Positions 25,101-35,879 of a DNA stretch of 35,879 nucleotides are shown piece after piece. The position numbers and the translations under genes are program-made. The notes under the pieces were generated by a model that had not been told where the DNA came from, searched no databases, and worked only from the letters and a program-made list of their open reading frames with translations. Within the stretch, counting starts at the first letter, position 1, and each line of letters starts with the position of its first letter. The DNA is taken from contig JAFGDM010000150.1 in NCBI GenBank assembly GCA_016932115.1, positions 1-35,879 of the forward strand, read 5' to 3'. This DNA is from Deltaproteobacteria bacterium. GTDB lineage: Bacteria > Desulfobacterota > DSM-4660 > Desulfatiglandales > HGW-15.

Positions 25101-26672
25101 AGAATGCTTGTGCATGCGCGCAAGTTCACGGGTCAAGCGGTCTACCACGCTTTCGGGTTCAAACGTCGGCGGCTTGGCCGTCTTGATTTCTTTTTCAACC
25201 CGGGCGACCTCTTCCACCTTCTTTTCGACTCCGACTTTCACTTTTTCTGAAGCCCTCTTTTTCCGCAGGGCTTCAAGATCATCCTTCTCCTTGGCCTTGG
25301 CGTCTGCTTCGGCCTTCTTCTTAGCCTCTGCTTCAGCTTGAGCTTTCGCCTCTGCTTCAGCCTTAGCCTTAGCGTCCGCTTCAGCCTTTGCTTTAGCCTC
25401 CTGCTCAGCTTTGGCCTTGGCGTCTGCTTCAGCCTTCTTCTTGGCCTCTGCTTCAGCTTGAGCTTTCGCCTCTGCTTCAGCCTTGGCCGAAATCTCTTGC
25501 TTTCCCTTGACCTCGGGCTTCAGTTCCACCACCTTTTCAGACGCCTTGGGAGGAGCCTTCGGCTTTTCCTCGGCCTTTGGAGCCGCTGCCTTTTCTTTGG
25601 GTTTGGGCGCTGGAGGAGTCTCTTCTTTACCCACGGCCAGAACCGGTTCAGGAGCAAGAGGTGCAAGATCGACCTCTTGAAGTTTGAGCTTCTTAGAAAT
25701 CCCCTGAACATCAGCCATAGACCCGCCGTCGAGCATCCGCTCAATATAGGCCCGGATAAGCCGAACGGTTTCCGGATGCCTGAGAATCACGGCATCGGCG
25801 CCCGCAAGCAGATAGCACACTGCAGCCGTGACCTCCATGGATATGCCCCTCTTCTCGGGGTCCCCCAGGTTTGGAGCGCTCTCTATGGGCTGGCCGGCTT
25901 CCTTGCACTTCCAAACTTCGTTTCCAACGTTTGCGATGATTGGGATTTGAAGTTTATCATCTTCCTGGGTCAAAGCGGCCATGCGGATTCTTTCCATCAC
26001 GGAATAGGAGTACTCGAGGCCGTAACCCAGTCCTCCGGTGGTGGGATCTATGATGATCTTATCAGAACCGACACCCAGATTGCCGAGAAGAATGTTGAGC
26101 TGCTTAGCGAGGTTTACATCGATAGGCGAAGAAGCCACAATCCTTTGTCCGTAAGCAAGAGCACTGGCACCCACCCCTTTATAATTCGCCTCTTCCACAG
26201 GGGAAAGACCAAGGTTCCTGTCCTGACAGGTTTCTGCGATTTTCTTCAGGACTTCTTCATCCTTCTGATTGTCTGCCGTTCCCCAAAGTACCACAGGGAC
26301 CTTCACGGAATCCGCCACTCTCTTGACCACCCCTGCGGCTTCGTCCGCTCCTCTGTTGATGCCGTTGGGGTCCGTGCTCTTTAGTTGAATCACAATAAGA
26401 TCAGCACCGTACTCTTCGACGCATTTCTTCGCCCAGGCTTCAGGTGAACCTATCACGTCCTTGAAAGGCTCCACCACCGCAGCCGGCCATTCTTTTGACG
26501 GGTCGTAATCCCAGATTTCCATGGCAATTTTTGGAGGATTCGGCATGGATCCTTCAAAAAGATAAAACGGGTAAGAATCCGCTCCTCCAAGGGTGACGGC
26601 CCTGTCACCCGTTCCGATGGTTGTCGTCCCTATTTTGCCGGAATAGGGTTGTTTTGGAATTTGAAAGGCCAA
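25098..26672 (-). CDS. acsD: Corrinoid/iron-sulfur protein small subunit with long Ala/Lys/Glu-rich tail
   Basis: A 524-residue protein. Residues 1 to about 335 are the TIM-barrel small subunit of the corrinoid/iron-sulfur protein (ADLIVIQLKSTDPNG, IIIDPTTGGLGYGLEYSYSV, GADAVILRHPETV). Known homologues are about 310-325 residues, so some 190 residues are extra: a Pro/Lys/Ala linker (340-395), a KAEAEAKA-type helical repeat (396-462) and a charged end (463-524) finishing VVDRLTRELARMHKHS. TTG 26672 is chosen as start because AAGGAGG lies 8 nt upstream; an earlier TTG would place that site inside the gene. First gene of the acs operon. Confidence 0.93.
   Translation of the reverse strand: MAFQIPKQPYSGKIGTTTIGTGDRAVTLGGADSYPFYLFEGSMPNPPKIAMEIWDYDPSKEWPAAVVEPFKDVIGSPEAWAKKCVEEYGADLIVIQLKSTDPNGINRGADEAAGVVKRVADSVKVPVVLWGTADNQKDEEVLKKIAETCQDRNLGLSPVEEANYKGVGASALAYGQRIVASSPIDVNLAKQLNILLGNLGVGSDKIIIDPTTGGLGYGLEYSYSVMERIRMAALTQEDDKLQIPIIANVGNEVWKCKEAGQPIESAPNLGDPEKRGISMEVTAAVCYLLAGADAVILRHPETVRLIRAYIERMLDGGSMADVQGISKKLKLQEVDLAPLAPEPVLAVGKEETPPAPKPKEKAAAPKAEEKPKAPPKASEKVVELKPEVKGKQEISAKAEAEAKAQAEAEAKKKAEADAKAKAEQEAKAKAEADAKAKAEAEAKAQAEAEAKKKAEADAKAKEKDDLEALRKKRASEKVKVGVEKKVEEVARVEKEIKTAKPPTFEPESVVDRLTRELARMHKHS
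25291..25488 (-). repeat. 120-bp-period direct repeat in the acsD tail
   Basis: Positions 25291-25368 and 25411-25488 match over 78 nt with three differences, exactly 120 nt (40 codons) apart. They encode two copies of the KAEAEAKAQAEAEAKKKAEA helix. The near-identity at DNA level points to a recent in-frame duplication, and copy number may vary between strains. Confidence 0.9.
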
Positions 26673-26958
26673 TTTCCATCCCTCCTTTTTCAAATACAAT
26701 CATTACCGCACGCGTATATTGCAAATCCCTCTTATTGCGTTGAAACACGGCCCTATCCACCACCTTCACTCCCACCCCGGGATCTTAAATTTAATCCGTC
26801 CCTGGAGGGAAGTGAAAATCACCTTCCAGCACTCAGTAGTAGCCTATCTTGTTTGGATCGCTTGGGGCCGGCCTGGAACTAAGGTAATCCCCACCGCGGA
26901 ACCACGAAGATACACCGTTTCCCTTGAGGCAAAAAAACCGCCCGCCCTTGCATGGGAA
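26673..26958 (-). promoter_or_regulatory. Long untranslated leader of the acs operon
   Basis: About 285 nt lie between the predicted transcription start and the acsD TTG, with no gene in them. Local structure includes the hairpin GGAAGGTGA-TTT-TCACTTCC (plus 26808-26827, one bulge). I do not recognise a known riboswitch class. The only small frame with an ATG, 24 codons at 26879-26953, lacks a ribosome site. The leader is long enough to host RNA-based control. Confidence 0.45.
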
Positions 26959-26964
26959 GTTAGT

Positions 26965-26993
26965 ACAATATTCAAGCCAGGCAGGGTTGTCAA
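26965..26993 (-). promoter_or_regulatory. Sigma-70-type promoter of the acs operon
   Basis: On the minus strand: perfect -35 TTGACA (plus 26988-26993), exactly 17 nt, then -10 TATTGT (plus 26965-26970). It lies about 130 nt past the cooC stop, so acsD-B-C-E can be transcribed without cooC. The 26994-27123 stretch is A/T rich. It contains a small GCCTA-AAA-TAGGC hairpin (27059-27071) without a T-run and no gene. Confidence 0.65.
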
Positions 26994-27123
26994 GCACTTT
27001 TTGCCAATAAAAATAATACCTTCTAATATGGTAGAGAATGACCTATATTTTGAATCAGGCCTAAAATAGGCTTTATATATTGATATATCTGGAAAAATTC
27101 ATCACCTCCCAAAAACAGGGGTT

Positions 27124-27873
27124 TCATGCCGGCAGAATTTTCTCGAATAAAGCAAAGGCCGCTTCCACGGCTCGGCTTTCCTTGTCCAGCAACACAGTGG
27201 GTTTCCCTTCCAGGTCAAACTCTCGAACAAGCGGGTCTTCCGGTACCACTCCGGCCAGGTCAAGGTTGAATTCCTTTGCCCGCTTTGCGATCTCTTCCTC
27301 TTGACCCTCCTTGGCCTGGTTCACGATGAGGCATCTCCTATCTATTTTGAGGCTGAGTTCATCAGTCAACTCGTATATCCTGGAAGCGGCCTGTATACCC
27401 CGTCTGGTGGGGTCCGAAATCACAAGGAGCAGATCGATATTGTTGGTGGTAAGCCTGCTGATATGCTCCATTCCGGCTTCATTATCCATAACGATATAGG
27501 CATAGTTTTTAATGAGCCGGTCCAAAGAATTGGTCAATAGCGTGTTGGCGGCGCAGTAGCAGCCGGCCCCTTCCGGTCGTCCCATGACAATGAGATCAAA
27601 GCCCTTCGCTTCCACTACAGCTTGTTCGAGCTTCATCTCGATAAAAACGTCTTTTGTGATACCGGTAGCAACACCCCTTTTCATCTCTTCTCTTGCATCT
27701 CCCAGGGTCTCCACAACCTCCATTCCTAGCACTTCGTTTAGATTGGAATTCGAGTCTGCGTCCACAGCGAGAATGGGAACTCTCCCTCCTTCAACAAGGT
27801 AGCGGATCAACAACCCCGCCAGGGTCGTCTTGCCTGTTCCTCCCTTACCGGCTAAGCCGATTGAATAAGGCAT
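27124..27873 (-). CDS. cooC: Nickel-insertion ATPase for CODH/ACS (CooC/AcsF family)
   Basis: A 249-residue MinD-family ATPase that assists nickel loading of carbon monoxide dehydrogenase or acetyl-CoA synthase. It has the deviant Walker A AGKGGTGKTT (8-17, with the signature lysine at 10), the switch region VDADSNSNL and the metal-binding Cys-x-Cys (C105, C107 in GCYC), matching the paired cysteines of CooC1. ATG 27873 is chosen because GAGGAG lies 7 nt upstream. It heads the minus-strand block, divergent from dnaA, and is separated from acsD by about 450 nt. The CODH gene it would be expected to accompany is not adjacent. Confidence 0.93.
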   Translation of the reverse strand: MPYSIGLAGKGGTGKTTLAGLLIRYLVEGGRVPILAVDADSNSNLNEVLGMEVVETLGDAREEMKRGVATGITKDVFIEMKLEQAVVEAKGFDLIVMGRPEGAGCYCAANTLLTNSLDRLIKNYAYIVMDNEAGMEHISRLTTNNIDLLLVISDPTRRGIQAASRIYELTDELSLKIDRRCLIVNQAKEGQEEEIAKRAKEFNLDLAGVVPEDPLVREFDLEGKPTVLLDKESRAVEAAFALFEKILPA

Positions 27874-27902
27874 TGCTTTACTCCTCAAACGACAATTTTT
27901 GA

Positions 27903-27931
27903 TTGCTATTCAAATAAATTTTTCTTAAGAT
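27903..27931 (+). promoter_or_regulatory. Putative dnaA promoter
   Basis: TTGCTA (27903-27908), a 17-nt A/T-rich spacer and TAAGAT (27926-27931), each matching the sigma-70 consensus at 4 of 6. It predicts a leader of about 27 nt. The 91-nt gap between cooC and dnaA is A/T rich and must also hold the cooC promoter on the other strand. Confidence 0.4.
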
Positions 27932-27964
27932 TTCACCAAATTTATAAGGTCTTTTTCCCCCACC

Positions 27965-29281
27965 ATGAGTAGGTTAAAAAAAAAAGAAATATGGGAGCAA
28001 ATCATCGCATCCTTGGAGTCTACACTGCAAAAAGAGGAATTTCAAACCTGGTTTTCTCGGGCCTCACTTAAAAAGCTTGACGAGACCGTCGCGATTATCG
28101 ATGTCCCTCATAAGTTCATCGCAACTTGGCTTAACGAAAATTATTTAATTGAAATTAAGAAAACCATTAAAAAACTCACAAAAAGCGCCCCAACTATTCA
28201 TTTTACATTTGAGATCCCGCCACTGCTTCAAACGCTCTACCGCACCAAACCGCAATTTCCTTTTCACCCATCAACAAATCACGGACTTAATCGAGATTTT
28301 ACCTTTGATAGGCTAGCTACAGCGGACAGCAACTCTTTTGCCTGCAGCTCAGCTCATGCTCTCGCCGGAAACGGTGCAGAAAAATATTCCCTCTTATATA
28401 TCTTTTCAAAACCTGGGCTTGGGAAAACCCATTTGCTTCATGCTATAGGGAATCATCGCCTCAAAAAGGACCCCATCTGCAAGGTTCGCTATTTATCCTC
28501 CAACACCTTTACTTCGGAATTCACTTATGCCGTCAATACTGAAAGATTGGATCTCTTTCGAGAACAATACTGCAATCTCGATCTTCTTCTTTTCGATGAT
28601 ATCCATTTATTGGACCACAGTGAAAAAATCCAGGAAGAATTTCTCTCTATCTTTAATTCACTGTACAGTGAAAAGAAGCAAATCGTTATTACCGGTAACA
28701 GTCTTCCTAATGTAATGAAAAACCTTAAGCCCGAGTTGAAGTCGCGCTTAGGGTGGGGGTTACTCACTGAAATCCACACGCCCGAGCAACAAGTAAAAAT
28801 GAACATTGTCAGGACTAAGGTATCGGAAATCTCTTTGGATATTCCTGATGATGTGCTTTTTTTTCTAGCCAACGCAAACAGTAATATCAAAACCCTTAAA
28901 AAGAATCTTCTAAAGCTCGAAACCTATTCATCAATGAGCGATGGAAAAATAACAATGTCCGTAGTCAAAGCTCTAATAAAAGACATGGAAAGCGCCGGAA
29001 TTAGTCTGGAAGAGATTATTAACACAACAGCAGGCTACTTTAATATATCCGTAGCAAATCTTCTTTCCCATAAAAAAAACCACCTTTACGCTTACCCAAG
29101 GCAACTGGCTATGTACTTAGCCCGGCTACATACAGGGCTTTCCTATAAGGATATCGGTCGGTCTTTTAAAAAGAAGGATCATTCAACCGTGATCTATGCC
29201 ATAAAGCGTATAGAAGGGTTAAAAACAAAAGACAGCAACATCGGTGACGATCTTAGAATCATAGAAAGCTTATTGGGGTGA
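27965..29281 (+). CDS. dnaA: Chromosomal replication initiator DnaA, divergent
   Basis: A 438-residue protein with the DnaA layout: domain I (about 5-80), short linker, AAA+ domain III (about 110-330) and DNA-binding domain IV (about 345-438). Kept features are GLGKTHLLHAIGN (151-163), Walker B LLLFDDIHLL (207-216), ELKSRLGWGL (257-266) and the helix-turn-helix PRQLAMYLARLHTGLSYKDIG. Several near-invariant positions differ: the first Walker A glycine is Ser148, the sensor-II arginine of NVRELEGAL is Lys309 (NIKTLKKNL), and GGRDHTTV is KKKDHSTV (402-409). There is no clear ribosome site. The gene is more A/T rich than its neighbours. Position next to dnaN and gyrB makes the assignment secure. 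Confidence 0.93.
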   Translation: MSRLKKKEIWEQIIASLESTLQKEEFQTWFSRASLKKLDETVAIIDVPHKFIATWLNENYLIEIKKTIKKLTKSAPTIHFTFEIPPLLQTLYRTKPQFPFHPSTNHGLNRDFTFDRLATADSNSFACSSAHALAGNGAEKYSLLYIFSKPGLGKTHLLHAIGNHRLKKDPICKVRYLSSNTFTSEFTYAVNTERLDLFREQYCNLDLLLFDDIHLLDHSEKIQEEFLSIFNSLYSEKKQIVITGNSLPNVMKNLKPELKSRLGWGLLTEIHTPEQQVKMNIVRTKVSEISLDIPDDVLFFLANANSNIKTLKKNLLKLETYSSMSDGKITMSVVKALIKDMESAGISLEEIINTTAGYFNISVANLLSHKKNHLYAYPRQLAMYLARLHTGLSYKDIGRSFKKKDHSTVIYAIKRIEGLKTKDSNIGDDLRIIESLLG

Positions 29282-29490
29282 AGCAAATTTTTGACATTTT
29301 TTATGAATTTCTCTCATCACTCCCGCGTGATTACCAAGAAAAACGATTTTTCAACTCCAGCTTGTTAGGATTGTCGAAAAAACAGCAAATTATCAAAGAT
29401 AAAGACTTAATGTTAATACAGTAGCTTATTTGAGTTTTAAACAATTCATTATGGTTATTAATAGTGTTATTATCTATTAAGGAGGAAATA
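29282..29490. other. A/T-rich dnaA-dnaN intergenic region, candidate part of oriC
   Basis: These 209 nt are strongly A/T rich and carry no gene. The dnaA-dnaN gap is a common origin site, and gene orientation diverges nearby. However, I find no TTATCCACA box or close match; the nearest, TTATCAAAG near 29390, differs at three or more positions. A 7-bp inverted repeat, TTAATAG (29458-29464) with CTATTAA (29474-29480), lies just before the dnaN ribosome site AAGGAGG. Confidence 0.35.
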
Positions 29491-33004
<3,514 letters not shown>

Positions 33005-33042
33005 AATGAAATCTTGGGGAACAGGTTTCATGGAGAAAACGA

Positions 33043-35463
33043 ATGGTTGAGAACTTCATCCTCGAGAGCGTAAACATCGAAGAAGAGATGAAGAAGTCCT
33101 ATCTTGAATACTCGATGAGTGTCATCGTGGGAAGAGCTTTACCGGACATCCGCGACGGGCTTAAGCCCGTGCATCGCCGGGTGCTCTTTGCCATGCACGA
33201 GATGCACAATACCTTCAACAGGCCCTACAAAAAATCGGCCCGTGTTGTAGGAGATGTGATCGGAAAATACCATCCCCATGGGGATACGGCCGTGTATGAC
33301 ACGATCGTAAGGCTCGCGCAGGACTTTTCTATGCGATACCCACTGGTAGACGGCCAGGGAAACTTCGGCTCGGTAGACGGAGATCCTCCTGCGGCGATGC
33401 GCTATACTGAAGTCAGGATGACAAGGCTGGCCCAGAACTTTTTGAACGATATCGACAAAGAGACCGTCGATTTTATGCCCAACTATGATGCCTCACTCCT
33501 CGAGCCGCTTATTCTTCCCACCTCAATACCGAATCTTCTTATCAATGGATCTTCGGGCATTGCGGTGGGCATGGCCACGAACGTGCCCCCTCATAACTTA
33601 AGCGAAGTGTGTGATGCCGTTACCTTCCTCATCGATCATCCTGATAGCGCCGTCAACGACCTGGTAAAAATTATACCTGGGCCTGATTTTCCCACCGCCG
33701 GCTTTATTCTGGCGAGCAAGGGAATTCGGGAGGCCTATGAAACAGGTAGGGGCGTGATTAAGATCCGGGCGCGGGCTTTCATTGAGAAGGCCGGTCAAAA
33801 CAGGGAACGGATCATCATTTCCGAACTTCCCTATCAGGTGAACAAGGCCAAGCTTCAGGAAAGAATGGCCGAATTGGTAAAGGAAAGAAAGATTGAAGGA
33901 ATCACCGATATTCGAGACGAATCCGACAGAGACGGGATGAGGGTTGCCATCGAGGTGAGAAGGGACGCCAATCCTCATGTCATTTTGAACCGCCTTTACA
34001 AATTCACACAAATGGAAATTTCTTTTGGGATCATCCTGCTTGCCATCGTGAAGGGAAGACCCCAGATTCTCAATCTCAAAGAAATCCTGGAAAAGTTCGT
34101 AGAACATCGGCGTGAGATTGTCGTCAGGAGAACGATTTTTGATTTGAGGAAGGCTGAAGAGAGGGCCCATATCCTGGAGGGGCTCAAGAAAGCACTGGAC
34201 TTTCTTGATGAGGTTATCGAGGTGATCCGCTCATCGGCGGATCCTAAGGAGGCGAAATCAAGGCTGATGGCTGATTTTACGCTTAGCGAAATCCAGGCAC
34301 AGGCCATTCTCGATATGAGGCTTCAAAGACTCACAGGACTGGAAAGGGAGAAGATCACTTCCGAGTACCTGGACTTGATCAAGAGCATTACGAAATACAA
34401 AGCCGTTCTTGAAAGCCCGGCCATGGTTCTTCAAATTATCAAGGAAGAGATGAAGGAAATCCGGGATCGGCACGGTGACGATAGGAGAACTGAGATCCTG
34501 CACGAATCGGGGGACATTGATGTTGAAGACCTCATTGCCGAAGAAGACATGGTCGTAACCATAAGCCATGAGGGATACATCAAGCGCAACCCCATCAGCC
34601 TTTACAGGGCTCAACGTCGGGGCGGTAAGGGATTGACCGGGGTCAAACCCAAAGAGGAAGACTTTGTGGAGCTCTTCTTTGTAGGGTCATCCCACGATTA
34701 TCTTCTATTTTTCACCAACAAGGGGCGCGTTTATTGGAAAAAAGTCCATGAAGTACCGGAGGGAGGCCGCGTGTCACGGGGCAAGGCGATCGTAAACCTC
34801 CTGGAGCTGCAAAGAGGAGAAAAGGTGGCCACCACCCTGGCGATCAGGGATTTCAGCGGGGGTAAATACGTAGTAATGGCCAGCAAGGGAGGGCTCGTGA
34901 AGAAAACGGAACTTACCGCCTACGCAAACCCGAGATCGGGCGGAATTGCAGGGATCAGAATCAAGGATGAAGATGAGCTCATAGGCGTAAGGGTATCCAC
35001 CGGGTCTCAGGATATTTTTCTGACAACCCGGCAAGGAAAGTCCATCCGGTTCAGCGAGACGGAAATCAGGGAGATGGGACGGGTCGCCGCAGGCAATATC
35101 GGGATCAGAATGGAACCGGGTGATGAAGTGGTGGGGATGGAAGTTCTGGAAGAGGGCGCTACGATCCTGACGGTCACGGAAAAAGGATACGGCAAGCGCA
35201 CGAGAACCGAAGAATATAGGATCCAGGGTAGAGGCGGTAAAGGCATTCTGACTATCAAGACCAGTGAACGAAATGGACCGGTGGTGTATGCTTACCAGGT
35301 TACGGACCAGGATCAGCTCATGATCATCACCGAACAAGGCAAGATCATTCGCCTCAGGGCGGCGGACATCTCGGTTATAGGCCGTAACACACAGGGCGTG
35401 AAGCTTATCGACCTCGGAGAGGGGGAAAAGGTGGTTGCCGTGGCCAGGGTCGTAGAAGAATGA
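33043..35463 (+). CDS. gyrA: DNA gyrase subunit A
   Basis: An 806-residue breakage-reunion subunit. Catalytic Tyr121 lies in [10 protein letters not shown]. The quinolone region reads [14 protein letters not shown], with Thr82 at the position of E. coli Ser83 and Asp86 kept at the Asp87 position; Thr is the natural residue in many bacteria. The C-terminal wrapping domain begins with the GyrA box QRRGGKG (524-530), which distinguishes gyrase from topoisomerase IV. ATG 33043 has GGAGAA upstream and follows gyrB by 38 nt. No terminator is visible after the gene. Confidence 0.98.
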   Translation: MVENFILESVNIEEEMKKSYLEYSMSVIVGRALPDIRDGLKPVHRRVLFAMHEMHNTFNRPYKKSARVVGDVIGKYHPHGDTAVYDTIVRLAQDFSMRYPLVDGQGNFGSVDGDPPAAMRYTEVRMTRLAQNFLNDIDKETVDFMPNYDASLLEPLILPTSIPNLLINGSSGIAVGMATNVPPHNLSEVCDAVTFLIDHPDSAVNDLVKIIPGPDFPTAGFILASKGIREAYETGRGVIKIRARAFIEKAGQNRERIIISELPYQVNKAKLQERMAELVKERKIEGITDIRDESDRDGMRVAIEVRRDANPHVILNRLYKFTQMEISFGIILLAIVKGRPQILNLKEILEKFVEHRREIVVRRTIFDLRKAEERAHILEGLKKALDFLDEVIEVIRSSADPKEAKSRLMADFTLSEIQAQAILDMRLQRLTGLEREKITSEYLDLIKSITKYKAVLESPAMVLQIIKEEMKEIRDRHGDDRRTEILHESGDIDVEDLIAEEDMVVTISHEGYIKRNPISLYRAQRRGGKGLTGVKPKEEDFVELFFVGSSHDYLLFFTNKGRVYWKKVHEVPEGGRVSRGKAIVNLLELQRGEKVATTLAIRDFSGGKYVVMASKGGLVKKTELTAYANPRSGGIAGIRIKDEDELIGVRVSTGSQDIFLTTRQGKSIRFSETEIREMGRVAAGNIGIRMEPGDEVVGMEVLEEGATILTVTEKGYGKRTRTEEYRIQGRGGKGILTIKTSERNGPVVYAYQVTDQDQLMIITEQGKIIRLRAADISVIGRNTQGVKLIDLGEGEKVVAVARVVEE

Positions 35464-35726
35464 AGCCGAAGATAGCAGGCTGTATGTACTAGACAGATCG
35501 TTTCCTTGATTTTGAACTCTAAGGAGAAATCCAAAAGCGAGCCGGAAAGTGTCGCGTTACGAATCAGGAACGCCGCAGCAGACGATCAATATAATAAATC
35601 TTCATCATTCAAAATTCGTAACAATTTGCTAACGTTCAAAAGTGTTTGCAAGACTTACAAAATGATCTCAGGCAGCATTCCGCACGCCGGACAGGGCTGG
35701 GGTCTTTTTCGGAGTGACTGGCGGTA
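35464..35726. other. Intergenic stretch after gyrA
   Basis: These 263 nt contain no convincing gene; a 73-codon open frame (35506-35727) lacks a ribosome site and recognisable content. The first 200 nt are of ordinary to A/T-rich composition, then the sequence becomes markedly G/C rich from about 35665. That change may mark the edge of an inserted element leading into the structured RNA. Confidence 0.4.
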
Positions 35727-35879
35727 GGGCGCCGTCTTTTCACGGTTTATCTGTGGGGGAAACCCCTGGCCCCAAGCGCATGCGAGGGGAAGAGCGGGAG
35801 GGGGCAGAACTCCCCCGTAGATAAGCCGTAGAAAAGACCAGCCCGGTAGACTAAGCCGCCCCCGGCGGCCTTGGAACGC
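35727..35879 (+). ncRNA. Structured RNA candidate, HEARO/omega-RNA-like, truncated by window end
   Basis: A long hairpin pairs 35734-35760 with 35811-35838: 27 base pairs, three of them G-U, with a single bulged A at 35830. GGGC (35727-35730) pairs with GCCC (35841-35844) below it. The wobble pairs keep the stem only if the plus strand is the RNA. The loop holds a second hairpin closed by CCCC (35770-35773) and GGGG (35786-35789). A third hairpin, GCCGCC-CCC-GGCGGC, follows at 35855-35869. From memory, the large 5' hairpin with a C/U-rich strand, then a CAG..GGUAGAC linker and a GC hairpin ending GGAACGC, resembles the omega-RNA of IscB nucleases (Rfam HEARO). Family assignment is tentative; a structured RNA is well supported. 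Confidence 0.5.

Noticed and set aside
25338-26384. A 348-codon plus-strand open frame antisense to acsD
   Set aside because: It mirrors the repetitive acsD tail (Leu/Ser/Phe/Cys-rich antisense of Ala/Lys/Glu codons), has no ribosome site and no recognisable domain.
26894-26904. TGGTTCCGCGG on the minus strand in the acs leader, similar to the T-box signature TGGNACCGCGG
   Set aside because: It differs at a key position, no specifier stem or terminator/antiterminator pair was found, and T-boxes before acs genes would be unexpected.
26879-26953. A 24-codon open frame in the acs leader (minus strand)
   Set aside because: No ribosome site, and a frame of this length is expected by chance.
26974-26990. 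AAGCCAGG on the plus strand, resembling the start of a B12 box
   Set aside because: The rest of the B12 box and the cobalamin riboswitch core are absent, and the strand faces away from the acs genes; it falls within the acs promoter spacer.
27059-27071. GCCTA-AAA-TAGGC hairpin after cooC as a terminator
   Set aside because: The stem is only 5 bp and lacks a T-run on the minus strand, where cooC would need it.
35506-35727. A 73-codon open frame after gyrA
   Set aside because: There is no ribosome site for its start, no recognisable protein features, and it runs into the structured RNA region.

Overview
This window looks like the chromosome of an anaerobic, probably autotrophic or acetate-oxidising bacterium of the Desulfobacterota (former Deltaproteobacteria). 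Three things point there: bacterial-type Wood-Ljungdahl genes (acsE, acsC, acsB, acsD, cooC), a full type II secretion operon, and a proteobacterial-size GyrB (798 aa) in a dnaA-dnaN-gyrB-gyrA block. The species cannot be named from sequence alone.

Layout. (1) 199-5544, plus strand: an exported protein-L-isoaspartate methyltransferase, a large membrane protein with a spermidine-synthase-like core, a queuosine-precursor transporter and an acyl-CoA dehydrogenase. (2) 5541-7225, minus strand: an ECF sigma factor, a zinc-finger anti-sigma factor and an exported protein ending in five 18-residue helical repeats, probably an envelope-stress module. (3) 7549-8772, minus strand: manA. (4) 8871-19395, minus strand: gspC-D-E-F-G-H-I-J-K-L-M, tightly packed behind a good sigma-70-type promoter. 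A divergent plus-strand gene (19549-20349) encodes an exported STN-domain protein with a Pro/Arg-rich tail. (5) A strong bidirectional terminator (20420-20450) separates it from the acetyl-CoA synthase operon acsD-acsB-acsC-acsE (26672 down to 20488), which has its own promoter and a leader of about 285 nt. cooC lies upstream behind a gap. The CODH catalytic gene acsA is not in the window. (6) 27965-35463, plus strand: dnaA, dnaN, gyrB, gyrA. (7) After gyrA, an apparently non-coding stretch ends in a GC-rich, highly structured RNA candidate that runs off the window.

How the genes work together. AcsE moves the methyl group from methyl-tetrahydrofolate to the corrinoid protein AcsCD. AcsB joins that methyl with CO and CoA to form acetyl-CoA, and CooC is the ATPase expected to help load nickel. 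The gsp genes form a secretion machine: GspD outer-membrane channel, GspE/F/L/M/C inner-membrane platform, GspG-K pseudopilus. The genes around dnaA point away from it on both sides, as expected near a replication origin, but no consensus DnaA-box cluster is visible.

Most worth a second look: the long wobble-paired hairpin RNA at 35727-35879, which resembles HEARO/omega-RNA (the guide RNA of IscB-type nucleases) and predicts a nuclease gene just outside the window; a DnaA with unusual ATPase motif residues; the corrinoid-protein small subunit AcsD with a TolA-like Ala/Lys/Glu tail; and the long untranslated leader of the acs operon.
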